From: Zhengitettix transpicula
Taxonomy: Eukaryota > Arthropoda > Insecta > Orthoptera > Tetrigidae
Reading direction: 5' to 3'
Length of the DNA: 64,000 nt
NCBI GenBank assembly: GCA_037074705.1
Contig: CM073591.1
Location: 30,856,587-30,920,586, forward strand
Each line of letters begins with the position of its first letter. Within the stretch, counting starts at the first letter, position 1. Made by a program: the position numbers and the translations under genes. Of the stretch, positions 1 to 12,581 are shown piece after piece. Below the pieces are notes generated by a model, which worked only from the letters and a program-made list of their open reading frames with translations, was not told the DNA's origin and ran no database searches.

Positions 1-2859
1 AATTTGATAATGAGGCACTAAGAGAAACGAGGGAAAATATTGGAGTGGCATATATAAGACGAGATAAACAATTTCACTGACTCTCGGAGAACACATAATA
101 TATAAGACAAGATCTTAGACGAATCTATAGTTACTATAAGTTGATAGAGGAGCATAAATGAATTTCAGTCAGTTGCCTGAGGTCCAATGTAAACCCCCAG
201 GTTGGATTATGTGTGGCTGCTGTTAATTTAGAATTCATTTCTGCATTCCAAGAAGCCAGCATAACGGTCGCCACGTTTTTGAGCTTTTGTGTTGTATTAA
301 AAATATACGACGGTATATCACGGGACTACGATGTTGCCATTTATTCGATGTGTGCATTTATGTGATTACATGAAATAATACGATTAACTACGCCACCAAG
401 AGCCACGAGAATAGAGAGTAAATTATTTTAATTTAATTAAATAACATTCTTTAAAAAATCTGATTTTATGCAATTTTCATTCAATTAAAAGTATTTATAT
501 ATATAAATATAATCTGATTTAATGCAATTTTCATTCAATTAATCAGATTTTTGTTAACGAATCAATACAGCACCCCGCCATGAATGCATTCTTCTTATAA
601 TATTTTTATGACTGTTTCTATCACCTTCTGATTCTTTAACATGATTATTATACTTCTATTTTCGAGTATCTTTTCAAGTAGGAACACTACACCTGTCACA
701 TTCTTTAATGATTCTTCATTTATTTGTCAACTGCAGAGATTCTCATCGTGACGAGATCACGTGATGGTGAAACCAGATAAAATTTATTATCTAGATTATA
801 GATAGTGTCGGTCTCAGATTATGGAAAGATTACAACAGACTTCTGAGATCTGATTTTATTGTCCAATGTTGAACGATAACTGTATACACTAATAGACGTG
901 TCAATAAATGTAAGAGTAACTTAGCAGAGACCGATCAACTCGTTGTGGCCAGTTTTGTAGCGGTTATTTTAATCAAACGCCGTCGTTGCCAAAAAAAATA
1001 GAAGAAGAAGAAGGAACAAAGGATAAAGAGAACTGCAAGTAGTATGGGGTTGCCTTTAAATATAAACTAAGTTCTTGAATATAGAAAAAGTTTATTGCTC
1101 CAGGGCAAAGCATTAAAGTGATGACACTAGAGGTCATCCACCAAGAGATTAGCGTCCAATCCTATATATAATAATTCTTCTCGCCAATAGAGAATTACCG
1201 CCAACTGCATAGTAATTCTAGGTGTCGCCCTCAGAGGGTCCACAAACGTATATCGGAAGATTAATGCGGGTACGACAAGAATTCGATATAAATATTTGTG
1301 TTCCGTGTTAGACTTCATCAATACAAAAAGCTTATAATATGCCCAATACCAGTAATTACTGAATTCCAAGTCGTTAAACCAATACGTGCTAAGAATAATT
1401 CTTATTGCCTTATAAAACTGTTAACCAAAAATAACCTTTTTGAGCACTAATGGAGCCAATTGATGTCTGTTTTTATTAACTCATTTTGCTTACAATTTAT
1501 TCTATAGACCTACTAGAAATCAGCAGCCGTTTTAACTGTTACGTCGCCCCGCACAAAAAGGCAGATTGCCACCCCATAATATATATATTGTAATGACTGT
1601 CAATGTCTCGAATTAAATAAATTTCTAAATTATTTTCAGTCTGTCAGACCAGAGGGAGATGATCGCTTTGACAACAACACCGTGTTCGTGGAGGTCATCA
1701 AGTAAAGATCGATTGACTAGTCGGCTTGTAGATTCTGTTGGTGGAAGTCTGCAAATAAGGATTAATTAACAAGGTTCTGCTTGTGGAGTCTTTTGACGGA
1801 GGTAAGCGTGTAGAGGCTAGTCAGTAAAGGCTTTAACGTAGTTGGATGAAGAACCTTCATAATAATTCTGTTTTAACACTACGAATCTATGATTCTATAT
1901 CGAAGATACATCTAACGGTATTCCAGTTACGGCACCAGATTCAGCGATCTAGTTACAACTGCGCATGCGCACTTTACCTTTCCACCCCCCGTAAAGCTCA
2001 ACAAACTGCTAGCCTTATGTGCTACAATGCCGAGAGCACAAGGAAACAGAAGAGTCTCCCAGTGCTATGTCACAGAGCGCAGCCGCATCAGGCGACATAA
2101 CCAACGAAATCGAGATAATTCGAACTATCCACTAATAATAAATCTTATTTTATAGTAGTTCATATTTTCAAAACAAAAATAATAATGGTAAAATAAAAAG
2201 AATCACAATCTAAGGTTAAATAAATCAAAATCTACCACACGACCCTGAATACAAAACTGTTCAGTGGCTTGTTACGAAAATTAACTTTATTCAAAATATT
2301 TTACTGGGAAAAATACTTTCGGGTTAAAAATGGTAAATTATTCCGTGTTTAAAAATTGGACGCTATTGGAAATTATGCAGACAGGTTTACAAATGTAGCA
2401 TATTACGTGCCGGGTCAGAGGTTTGGTAACACTACGACTGATGTAGTTCTATTATTTTACATAGTTATCATCTTAAAAATGGTTGCTTGGGGTGATGTGG
2501 CACATAACTGCACGAGCTGCACATAACTGCACGAGCCGCCACTGCGTTTAATTGATAAGGATAAATATGACGATTACACTTATTCGTAAGTTTCCATAAC
2601 GAGGTTTCTTTTAAACAAACCTCTGGAAAAAGTATTTTTTTAATAATAATATTCTCTTTGCTATTATTTTCTTTTCTTTCCCGTTTATGAATTCTTCTTT
2701 TTTAAATACTAGAAAGTCACTATCGGTACTTACTTTTTTCGGGAATCGTCTAACACGACACCAATGAATAGCAAAACAAAGGCAGATGCTGGTTGTGCGG
2801 GCTGTGGACACTGAAACGCAGGTTACAATGTCGTGGCTGGTAGAGAAGAAGAAGACGAA
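1..2859. other. AT-rich DNA without a recognisable gene
   Basis: Only short open frames without conserved features occur here. Small structures seen: a direct repeat around TATGCAATTTTCATTCAATTA at 464-485 and 516-540, a (TA)-rich stretch followed by TGTAATGAC near 1580-1597 that resembles an LTR edge, and a doubled CACATAACTGCACGAG at about 2500-2534. Confidence 0.6.
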
Positions 2860-2914
2860 GCCTATATATAGGGTAATCCACATAGTGGCCCCTCCCCTCT
2901 TATAGCATAGGGAA
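2860..2914 (-). repeat. Short fragment of poly(A)-tailed repeat family S (3' end only)
   Basis: Matches the stretch next to the poly(T) end of the 7.2-kb copy: GGGTAATCCACATAGTGG followed by CCCCTCTTATAGCATAGG. It is about 55 bases with no tail, so a heavily truncated or decayed copy. Confidence 0.7.
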
Positions 2915-3239
2915 GAATTATTACCTTCTTAAAAGTCATTGTTGTTCGGCGTTGCGCGATAGACTTGAGCGACAGTCCCGACCACTTCGCCTCCGATATT
3001 CGTTCATTAATCAACTAAGTAAACATACTCGAGTTGAAATTTTCTTGATTTTAGCAAAATAGTAGTTCGTCGAATTATCATTCTTATTAATTAGATTGTA
3101 CCCATTCATTTTTAAGTAAGTTTTAAATAATCGATTTTTGAAATTAAACGTTTAAAAATCGTAATGACAATAAATTGGTTAACCATACAACTTGTTGTTT
3201 TTTTGTATAAGCATAGGCAGGAAAAACAGTATAAGGGAG

Positions 3240-4960
3240 GTGGGCGGCATTGTCTGTTGAAGAGGCCTGATCACGGCTGGTTCTACGACTTGAGGCACAC
3301 TACCGATCTCCGGCACGATTGCTACAAATATAAACATGCAACAGACTCTAATTGAATCTGGGCTCTCAGCAAGTCGCTCCGCTGCCCTCGAGGCGCAATA
3401 CAGCCAATACACGGTCCCAATGGGATAGTGTACGACGCTGCAGTCTGCAATGGCAGACACCCTTGAGCGCCAGTTTCAGCCAATAGATCCAATAGATGAC
3501 GACGACACAGATGACCTGGAGGAGTTTTACGATCACGTAGAACAACACGTCCAGTCATTAATGGCACGTGCTCCCCTCAGCGAAGCGCCTCTTTGTTCTG
3601 AACAAGAGGTGGCGAGTAAGGTCAAGTGTACGAAGTCAAAAAAGGCACCGGGACATGATAGGATATCCCCAAAGTCTCTTAAATGCCTCCCCCCTTCAGG
3701 GATCTCCTACATCACCAACATATTCAACAGTTGCCTGAAGCTAAATTATTTCCCCCACGTCCTGGAAAACAGCGAAAGTCATTGTATTAAAAAAAACCGG
3801 AAAGAACCCCCTCTTCCCCCAAAACTATCGTCCCATTTCGCTTCTCTCGACTCTGTCGAAAACTTTCGAGAAGATAATTTTATCGCGCCTCAATGACTTT
3901 CTTGAGAAAAACTCTGTTCTTATACCAGAACAGTCTGGCTTCAGGCATGGTCATAGCACAATCCATCAAGTAGTTAGGTTGGCACATCATGCCTACGAAG
4001 GATTACAAAATAGAACACACATCACAGGCGCTGTACTCCTCGACCAAACACAGGCGTTCGATAGGTTATGGCATGATGGATTGCTCTACAAGCTAGACCA
4101 GTCAGGGTGCCCGGACTATATGACACAATTGTTACACTCTTATTTGAGTAATAGACAATTCTATGTTTACTGGGACGGACAGGCCAGTCCTACTAGGAAC
4201 ATACAGAGTGGGGTCCCGCAAGGCAGCTGCCTTGGCCCTACTCTGTTCAATATCTACATTAATGACGTTCCAAAGAGTCCGGAAACCGAATTAGCGTTGT
4301 ATGCGGATGATGCAGCCTATTTCGCCTCTGGGCATCACCGAGCAAAAAAGCTCCAGCGGTCAGTAAAGAGCTTTCAATCCTGGGCGAACCGCTGGAGAAT
4401 GCGAATCAATGGGGAGAAGTCCCAGGCCATAATGTTTACGCGGAAAAGAAACTTCCCCATTGTTGATATAATGGCAGGGGGAACCAAAGTCCAATGGACA
4501 AAGTCTGTAAAGTACTTAGGACTAAGGCTGGACAAGCGACTGACCTTTGGGGAGCATATCAAACAGACCAAAGCGAAATGCTATTTAGCAATAAGAAGCT
4601 TGTACCCGTTGTTTAAAATCCGCGGTCTTAGCCTAAAAACTAAGCTCATGCTTTATAAGACTATGGTACGTCCTGTACTTATGTACGGTAGCGAGGTCTG
4701 GGGTGTAGCAGCCAAATCCCACATTGATCAGGCTCAGGCAGTGCAAAATAGGTGTATAAAAATAATCACTCAGGCACCTAGATATACTAGAATGATAGAT
4801 ATACATAGTTTGTTAGGTTTAGATATGATTAGAGATTATCTATCAATTAAGAATAGAGCATTTTTTGATAAGGCCAAAAATTCCAAATTTGAGAATATTA
4901 AAACAATTTCGACTAGCAATAGCAGCCTTAGAGATAGGAGTACTAGGTTTTAGATTTAGG
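3240..4960 (+). mobile_element. Jockey-like non-LTR retrotransposon relic (reverse transcriptase region)
   Basis: The frame from about 3240 gives an RT N-terminal region with a stop at 3353 and a shift near 3430. An ORF at 3450 carries the thumb-proximal KAPGHDRIS motif, and after a shift near 3790, in a run of A, the RT continues to a TAG at 4953. Block A is LLDQTQAFDR, block B SGVPQGSCLGP, and block C the catalytic YADD (4300-4311). The C-terminal region has the jockey-type YGSEVWG and ends near RDRSTRF. No endonuclease domain is present, so the copy is 5'-truncated as well as frameshifted. Not functional. Confidence 0.88.
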
Positions 4961-5158
4961 CTTAGTAGAATTAGGTTTAGGTTTAAATTCTAATCAATGT
5001 CACATTAGTTTAGGGCACGCCTGGGCCTGATCAATACAATTAGGTAAGTCATCTGAAAACAGTTTAAAAGGAAACAAAGACAAGAGCAAAGCTCGGTACT
5101 TGAGTTTTAAAACAGCCCTCGTGGCCACCACAATGAACGCGGGTGCCATTTTTAGCCC

Positions 5159-5310
5159 CTTTCACACTATCCGTTTTTCTCCCACATTCTCCCGTCCGGA
5201 CCGAGACACTCTTTTAGCTTCTGGCCCCTTCACACTGTCCGGGGAAAAAACGGACGGATACGTGTGTGTCGCCCAGAGCTGCCACTGCGTACATCCGGAG
5301 AAACAACAAT
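5159..5310 (+). repeat. Decayed DNA-element fragment (CACACTATCCGTTTTTCTCCC motif)
   Basis: TTCACACTATCCGTTTTTC and the following CCCACATTC recur in reverse complement at 7921-7948. A second, altered unit (TTCACACTGTCCG...AACGGACGG) follows at about 5228-5258. The short open frame 5100-5312 lies over it and is not a gene. Family not recognised. Confidence 0.5.
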
Positions 5311-5404
5311 GACATCCTTCTGTCAGCTATGATCGGACGAAGCATATTTTTTAATTTTCGACACATAAAAATAGCATATATTTGTATTTACGAATAAAAA
5401 AGAT

Positions 5405-5935
5405 TGTCTATACAGACAAAACAGATAATATAAATACCACACAACGTTTCTGGGATCCTTGTGCCTTTCGTCAGGTTCTAAGAAGAGCCTAGAGAAACAC
5501 AACCGCACTGGTCAGCACAATGTTTGCTGTAGGTGTCAAGTGGCTCCTTGTGGTTTTTGATCAAGTAGGAAACAGTACTTCCAAGTAAAACTACAAAGCG
5601 ATCATGACAGTGAAATGTATTTTTCGCTGGCCACTTCAACTCAATTGCTGAAACAAGAAATGATTATTAAAAATACGTAGATGTGCGTGGCGTAAGAAAA
5701 ACGCTTGACTTTGACCGCTTTACTCCTCCGAGGGAAAAAGTGAGCGGAAGATGGTCAAGGATTTGTGGTCCAGGGCTTTTTGAGTGTTGTCAACTGACGT
5801 GTGCAGTTGTGTTTCTCTAGGCTCTTCTTAGCACCTGACGAAAGGAACAAGGATCCCAGAAACGTTGTGTGGTATTTATATTACCTTTTTTTTTATCTGT
5901 ATTGACTATCTTTATTGTTAATTATTTTCAATCAG
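5405..5935. mobile_element. Inverted-repeat element, repeat family 1
   Basis: Two arms of about 110 bases face each other: 5405-5515 and 5800-5905 in reverse complement. They share TTTCTCTAGGCTCTTCTTAG, then CCTGACGAAAGG, GGATCCCAGAAACGTTGTGT and GGTATTTATATTA. Single arms of the same family occur at about 35490-35650, 54785-54960 and 60635-60790. Each arm holds a CTGANGA...GAAAC hammerhead-like core. No protein is visible between the arms. Confidence 0.75.
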
Positions 5936-5944
5936 ACGTAAATT

Positions 5945-7205
5945 TTTTCATTTTATTTCTATTTACCTTAATCTTATGGCCAGCACCTCGGATAGTTGTA
6001 AATAACTCCTTAAATGTGTGTTCTGGTGCTGAAGATTATCCTTCAATTTTTCATATTATTCGATGAGGCAATTGTCATTCGAAAATAATTGAAAAATATT
6101 TTTTTCATCTTTCCCCAAATCCTCAAGTAATCTATATTCCTCGGCTGTTTCGGCGTCCATTACACGATGTAACAAATTGTGATTTTTCTTTTCAAAAATA
6201 TAAAATTTTTTTGTAGTAATTATGTTTAAATGCAATTAAAATACAGTTTAATTAAGCCCACGTTGAAGCGTCAAAATGCAGTATTTACTATTAAATGACA
6301 ATTAAAATAAGCAAATTAAATAAGCCCACGTTGGGCGCAAAAATGTAGTAATTTGCTTATATAAAATCGCATTTAATTTTGAATATTACTTGTGGTGCAT
6401 CAACTTGAAATTTAATTTTATTTAAACATAAATACTACAATATATTTAAAAAAATTGATAAATGGCTAATTTTAGTAATTAACCGAAATGTTTTTAATCA
6501 GAAGTCAAATTTTAATGTACAAGTTATTCTTCATTTTAAAAATTGAAAATTAATTGTTTTCTTTTAAAGAGTAGAAAAATATGATTTTATGTATAAAAAA
6601 TTATATGTAGGATCCTTGTTTTCCTTTAAATAATTAAAACAAAAATTAGTCATCCTGTTACATCAAGACATCTTTATTTTAACCAAGGTGACTTTGATGT
6701 AGTTTTATTCTTGACTAGATGTGTAATTTTATATAATTTTAATTGCAGCTGATGATGACTAATTTTGTAGAGCTACTTTTTAAATATAAATGAGGTGTTA
6801 ATGCAACACTGATTAACTCGAGGACTTCTTTTTGGTTTGAATTATTTAACAACTTGCAGTCAATGGATATACTTGTGTTGTGAATTTTTTTTTCCTTGTA
6901 CAGACAAATATGGCAATTATCAGAATGCTCCTCAAAATTCTAAATTAAAAATTTTGAAAAATATAGAATTATTTTTTCATTTAAATTTGATGACTGATAA
7001 AAAATTGGGGTTTACTACTAACTAAAACGTAGATGTTAACCTCTGTTAAAATAATGATACAAATACGATCGTCAAACAGATAAACTTTAAATCCGCGTCG
7101 AAATGTCTGGTACTTTAAAATTGAAATTTTCTTAGTTATTGTTTCTCTATTTAAAGTTTTTCTGTATGAAGGTCGTATTTAGTATTATTATTGTTGATTC
7201 CTAAC
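5945..7205. other. AT-rich intergenic DNA with two LTR/primer-site-like units
   Basis: No gene. AAGCCCACGTTG followed by CGTCAAAATGCAGTA (6258-6288), and AAGCCCACGTTGGGCGCAAA followed by AATGTAGTAA (6321-6352), form two tandem units resembling the reversed primer-binding site plus LTR start seen at 19666-19800. Confidence 0.4.
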
Positions 7206-7216
7206 ATTAGGAAGAA

Positions 7217-7772
7217 TTTTTTTTGGGTGTAGACAGGCTATGTATAGGGTAATCCACATAGTGGCAACTCCCCTCTTATAGCATAGGAAAGGGATTTGAA
7301 AGGGGGGATGCGGAAGGGTAGAGGAAGGTAGCCAAGGGTTACTAGGGCCCCCGAGCTATGGTTTAAGGATCCTACCCGGCATTCGCCTAAAAGGAATGCA
7401 GGACAAACCCTAGAAAAACCTGCATCAGGTAGGTCGGGCATTGGGTACTTGTCCCACGCCCTTCCGATAGCGGGAGAGGAGTTAGCTGTGGGGACGCAGC
7501 ATTCCCTTCTCCGTGCCTCGACCAGTTTAGGAGGCAGCTGGCCGACTATTCCAATGGGAATAGAGGACAACTCTTACCGTATGCCCAAGGTCTGAGACCC
7601 CGGAACATACACCTCTCAGAACAGGCCGAGGTGCCTCGGCTTGTGGGAACCTTAGTTCAAAAACGGAGAGAGGAAAAGGCATCCCCAAAGGTAGCCCCTT
7701 CGTATCTCTCCTAAAAGGTTCTGCCTGCGAGAGAATAGCCCTCGCAGTCCTTGTATTGATTGTTCCTGGTTC
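7217..7772 (-). mobile_element. Repeat family S, near full-length copy
   Basis: The poly(T) end is at 7217 on the + strand, so the element points to the minus strand and is poly(A)-tailed. AGGAAGAA is present at both ends (7209-7216 and 7773-7780), a probable target-site duplication. The far end carries a hairpin CCTGCGAGAG...CCCTCGCAG. Open frames on both strands are incidental and recur with the repeat. I see no convincing tRNA-type A and B boxes. Confidence 0.8.
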
Positions 7773-7774
7773 AG

Positions 7775-8445
7775 GAAGAATTTGTTTAAGAATTATTATA
7801 AGAGCACAACCGTCAACAAACAACTGAAAGCATCCGCTGATGCCTTCCGGGTTTTCTCCGGAAGAATTTTAACGCGTTTCCGGTCCGGATTTTCGCCGTC
7901 CGTTTTTTGCCCGGATGTGGGAATGTGGGAGAAAAACGGATAGTGTGGAAGGAACCTTTGGGTCGACTCACTGCATTGTTGCTTTCTTTCTTTGAGTCAG
8001 TCTTTTTTTAGCTTTCTGTCCTAACGCACGTTGCTGTACGTTACTTGTGTTTCTGTGTAATACTTTGTGTGTGTAAATAAAGTTCTGTTCTACATAATGT
8101 CATCGGTTATTCGTCATCTGCTACACTGTGATTTTTATCACTCCTCGAAATGTTCCTCGTGGTTATGTAGCACATAACCTTTAAAAAGTCGTGAGCTGCC
8201 ACTCGTCTTAACTCCAGTTTCCGTGACCAGAACTAACACAATCTGCAGATTTATTGTCCTCGAATTGAGTAGAAGCTTACAGAGACGAAACTACAGCACT
8301 CACTGTTATTTATTTGTTCAAAGTCAAATTCAAATAAGCGACTTACAAATTATAAAAACAAGTACTACGGAAATGGAAAAGAATATTCCAATTATCCTTA
8401 CAATGGGTTCAGGTTAACAATTATTTAAGCAAATCTTGTGATAGC
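7775..8445. other. Intergenic DNA with a decayed DNA-element fragment
   Basis: At about 7845-7955 there is a reverse-complement relative of the 5159 repeat. The rest shows no gene; short frames such as 8223-8417 have no recognisable features. Confidence 0.45.
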
Positions 8446-8449
8446 TTGC

Positions 8450-9335
8450 GTTTAATCTTTTATGAACGTTTTTTTTCGTTTGCACTTGTACACTTCACGA
8501 TATTTTTGAAGAAGTTACTGGTTAGCTTGTAGATATAGTCCCTTATTAACTATTATCTAACTCTTCACGTATTTAATAACTTCCGTTCCAAATTACACTC
8601 TTTATGTTTTCTTTTTTTAATGGGACATAACATTTGTACCTCTTCATCTATTGCCTTTAATCACAGAAGTAAAAACCTTAACTAAAATGATAAAAACAAT
8701 TTTGAAAACTTGATCGTGTACCTCCAAGACCAAATGAACATTATTGCGCAATAATAGCGCCAGAGCCCTCACACGGGTAGGCGGTCCTACAATAATCTTG
8801 ACGAATAATCAATATATCAATACGCCATCTTCCCATCTCAGTCTTGGTCTTCCGGTTTTCCTTATTCCTTCTGGATTGTCTTCAATATCCTTCCTATCAT
8901 TCTATCATTTGCCCGTAGAACATGTCCTGCCCATTCTAGCCTTCTAGTCTTGATAAACTTATCGATATCTGGTTCATTATACAGATCGTGTAGTTCACTA
9001 TTATATCTTCGTCTCCATTCACCATAGCTTGAGTTAAAGTCTTTTATGAACGGTTTTTTTTGTCCGAGGTTTAGTTTCGTTGCACTTGTACATTTCACGA
9101 TATGTTTGAAGAAGTTACTGGTTAGCTTGTACATATAGACCCTTACTAACTATAATCTAACTTTTGACGTATTTAATAACTTCAGTTACACTCTTTCTGT
9201 TTTCTTTTTTATTTAATGGGACATAAGATTTGTACCTCCTCATCCATTGCCTTTAATCACAGAAGTAAAAACCTTCACTAAAATGATAAAAACAATTTTC
9301 AAAACTTGATCGTGTACCACCACGACTTGAGACCA
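8450..9335. repeat. Direct repeat pair flanking an RT relic
   Basis: About 290 bases are duplicated at 8450-8745 and 9035-9335, both starting near CTTTTATGAACG and containing GAAGAAGTTACTGGTTAGCT and later TCACAGAAGTAAAAACCTT. The copies differ by scattered substitutions and small indels. The non-LTR fragment at 8780-9055 lies between and overlaps the second copy. Confidence 0.75.
8780..9134 (-). mobile_element. Non-LTR retrotransposon RT C-terminal fragment
   Basis: The minus-strand frame reads EWRRRYNSELHDLYNEPDI, then the typical RRLEWAGHVLRANDRMIGRI, then KTGRPRLRWEDGV. This is the post-RT C-terminal signature of endonuclease-RT type LINEs common in insects. No catalytic RT blocks remain. 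A dead fragment. Confidence 0.8.
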
Positions 9336-9432
9336 AATGCATATAAGATCTAGAGCAGTGACGGCCACTAGAGCTATGAATGAAATATAACACAACTATC
9401 GATAAGCACAGCGATGGACCTGTTTAGGATGA

Positions 9433-9840
9433 AGATACTACCTGTATGGCCTAGAATACCTCACGTACAGACAACTGGAAGAACTGGAGCGGGTAAAGGC
9501 TAGATACCTGAAAAGAATTTTAGGAGTCCCACAAAATTCAAGATCGAGGCTAGTGTACGAGCTTACCAGGGAGACCTTCCTAATAGAGGATTTAAGTTAT
9601 GATCTGATACTACCAGCTGGTTCCAGCTTCAGACTGCTTTTACAGGATCTGTATGAGAGGAAACGGAACATACCGGAGGACAACATCTGCTATGCAGGAC
9701 AGGACATGGATGGAAGCCAACCATCAACTACGCCACACGAAGACGAGACTGGCGATCCATGGCTTTCACCATAAAGTGTGCTTAAACAAAGTATTTCATG
9801 AACCAAAAGACGAGTGTGTGTGTGTGAGTTGTGTTTAGAA
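9433..9840 (+). mobile_element. Non-LTR retrotransposon C-terminal fragment
   Basis: Open from 9433 to the stop at 9774: YGLEYLTYRQLEELERVKAR, YLKRILGVPQNSRSRLVYEL, TRETFLIEDL. This matches the post-RT region of another LINE group (LERV...YLKR.LGVP pattern). A TGA at 9430 precedes it and no RT blocks are present. The frame shifts near 9700. Confidence 0.7.
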
Positions 9841-9954
9841 GCCTGTGAGAGATATCATATTGTAAAATGTAGGAAAAGACGAAAATCTATCGTAGCTTAC
9901 AGAAAGGAAAGGTTGTAATGTAATGCACGGCATGAGTGCGCTTCCAATATATAG

Positions 9955-10967
9955 TGTATTAATTGGTAATTATGGCATTGTTCTAATTGAGAAGTTGAAT
10001 TGTAGAGTACTCATTATTGGTGGTTATAGCGGACGCCGCAACAAACCGGCAAGGCAAAGAAAGTATTGCTGATCGGTCGAGAAGGTTTTACGCGCTCAAA
10101 ATTTACGAGACGAACGAACAGTTGGGCAGCGGACAGCAAGTAGAACACAGTAAAAGAACGAACAGTTGGGCAGTAAACGGCGAGATGTACAGATTAAAAT
10201 TCTAATTCACGAAAACTTGAACAATCTTTGTCAGTCAGCAGCGAAGACTGAAAGGTCTAATTTAAAGAACGAGAAAGTGTTCCAGTAACCAGTACGCTGT
10301 TATATCAAAATGCAGAAACTGAACTAGTCTTCAGTCAACAGACAAAACCAATGAGGTGCATTTTCAACAAAAATCCACGAGATCTACAAATCCAGGTTGC
10401 AGTAAATCATCGAGAATCGACAAATTTATTTTAAACCGACTAACAAACTACGCTAATTAGAGTCTGTGAACATTTAGAGTTTGTGAGTACTTAGAATCAG
10501 TGATATCCCCAAAATTGTGCACGAAAAGTAAAATGAGTCCTGGGCTGCCGTAAGTAGAAAGAAAACTTTTAAATTATTGTAAACAGTTTTTAAAAGATAA
10601 ACGTCAGATCGTTCTTTAATTATTCAGATCATTCTTTAATTTATTGATAAAAATTGAAATTGTTTAAACTCAATCTTTTAGCATTATTCTTTCAGAAACA
10701 AATTTCGTCTATGTTCAGACGCATTGATTCCCATATAAAGTAAATGTAATTTTTGTGATTTTGTTTATATAAATTCTGCCATTATCAAACCCAGTTCAAG
10801 ACCCTGAGATCCCAAATATTTTGTAATTTGAATACTTGTTTTAAAATTGTTAATAAATCTTGTTTAATAGTTTTCACGTAATAGTTCTTTTCATTTAAAA
10901 ACGCCACATAATTCACATCTTGAATTATTGTAAAAGAATAAATAAATATAAATTATTAATTATTACA
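9955..10967 (-). mobile_element. LTR-like block A (probable solo LTR or non-autonomous element)
   Basis: It ends ATTATTACA next to ATATATT. Read on the minus strand it starts TGTAATAATTAATA, as does block B at 25911. It shares with B the stretch around GATCTCAGGGTCTTGA.CTGG and TTTGATAATGGCAGAATTT, and ACGAGACGAA...CAGTTGGGCAG. The left boundary is uncertain. The open frame 10017-10205 is inside it and not a gene. Confidence 0.6.
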
Positions 10968-12300
10968 ATATATTATTGTACAGTATCGAATATTGTACAA
11001 TAATATTGCACGTATAGAGAGAGGGCCCTTAAGTCTCCAACAACGGGATGTCAAGTGTCTTTATGACGTCTCGTTTGTTTATAATGTTTTTTATTACATT
11101 GAACAGATAAGTAAAGATACATAAAAATTAATATAATATACTCAATATTAAGTTAATCGAGACCATTATATTTTAGACTGAAATATATGTCACGCAACCA
11201 CTTTCTCTTTTCTTCAAGTATATTTTCGAAGGAAGGCGACTTGACGCCGAAACGCGTTCTGTGTCACCATTACCGATTAAAATCCTTCCCAGCCTTCAGA
11301 CCAATTTTTTTTTATCACATAAGTAAAACACATCTTTCGCTAACCAGTAGATGTTGTGAGTTCAGATGCGTTCATTGTTGGCATTGATGAGCGAATATCT
11401 TGAATTTGAATCACTGAAAAATTTTATTGACCGTGATCCTTAAGAGCCTTCAAGTATTACTGAAACAGAAATAATATATTTTCTTATGATTAATTTATAT
11501 GATAAGTTGTTTGAGCGTTGTAGACTTTTAGTATATCCCAACTATAAAATGAGTGAAATGAAAATAGAACATACATACATTTGAACGTGTTAAAAGTAGT
11601 TTCCATTATTAAAATAAAATACTTAGCTTAGTTCATATTTGAACAAGATATTAAAGCATTCACGACATTCAGGTTGATTGTAAGGATTTATTTAACAAAT
11701 AAGACATTGACTGTGTATTATCTATTAATTTTCGTCACTATAGATGATATATCTTTGGGAATACGATCATTGTAATTTTAAAAAAAATAAACTTCCGACA
11801 TAAATGACATTAATGTCGAAATGTGTGTTTGTTGTGACCTGAAACAGAAATTTAGTCGTCAAAGTGACACAATTCGAGGATAGCGTAAGTAAGAAACGTA
11901 GAATACTGTTGGTTAATTGGTCTCCACAAAATTCAATCATTCTTTTTCTTACCTGGATTGCGAGAACAACCACGAGTATTATTTCGCATGAAACGTGTAA
12001 TTGTAAGTTGTTTACAATGCAAAACCTTCACCTCACTCCTACTGCGAAAATTATATTTGTAATTTTATTCGTGTAAATTACCATAGAAGAATTTCCAGAG
12101 ATTTAATTAAGTAGAAAGTGAATGGTCTTTTTCAATCATTTTGAACGGATATGTTGTAGAAATCTGAGAAAAAATATTACTTAAACATTACGTATTTGGT
12201 TCTTTACCTATTATTTTTATTAATATATTCCAAATTGAATTAGTTACGTGTATCACTTTGATTAAATATATTAGAATTAAATGACTACATTGGAATCCTT
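10968..12300. other. AT-rich intergenic DNA
   Basis: No gene. One feature stands out: GGCGACTTGACGCC followed by GAAACGCG at about 11236-11258, preceded by CGAAGGA, a degenerate hammerhead-like core. Confidence 0.5.
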
Positions 12301-12301
12301 T

Positions 12302-12560
12302 TTTTTAGGGAAACGGGCTACATGAGGGTGATCCACGTTGGGCAACTCCCTTTTAATAGCATAGGAAGGGATTTGAAAGGGGGGGGATGCGGAAGGGTGG
12401 AGGAAGGTAGCCAACTAGGGCCCCCGGGCTATATTTTAAGGATCCTACCCGGCATTCGCCTAAAGGAATGCAGGGAAAACCTTAGAAAAACCTGCATCGG
12501 GTAGGTCGGGCATTGGGTACTTGTCCCACGCCCTTCCGATAGCGGGAGAGGAGTTTGGCC
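12302..12560 (-). mobile_element. Repeat family S, 5'-truncated copy
   Basis: The poly(T) end is at about 12299-12306 and homology to the other copies stops at GCGGGAGAGGAGTTT near 12556. A second copy was inserted immediately next to it (12582-13130), giving a head-to-tail pair. Confidence 0.75.
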
Positions 12561-12581
12561 TTCGTGTTCGGAATCACAGAA

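Noticed and set aside
3164..3567. Overlapping small frames on both strands at the start of the RT relic
   Set aside because: Shadows of the frameshifted retrotransposon; the real coding trace runs + strand through RT motifs.
7238..7823. Open frames of 98-110 aa on the minus strand, with similar ones at 12766-13029, 35863-36123, 37251-37451, 55822-56239 and 58098-58307
   Set aside because: They recur in either orientation with repeat family S, are broken differently in each copy and have no domain; they come from the repeat.
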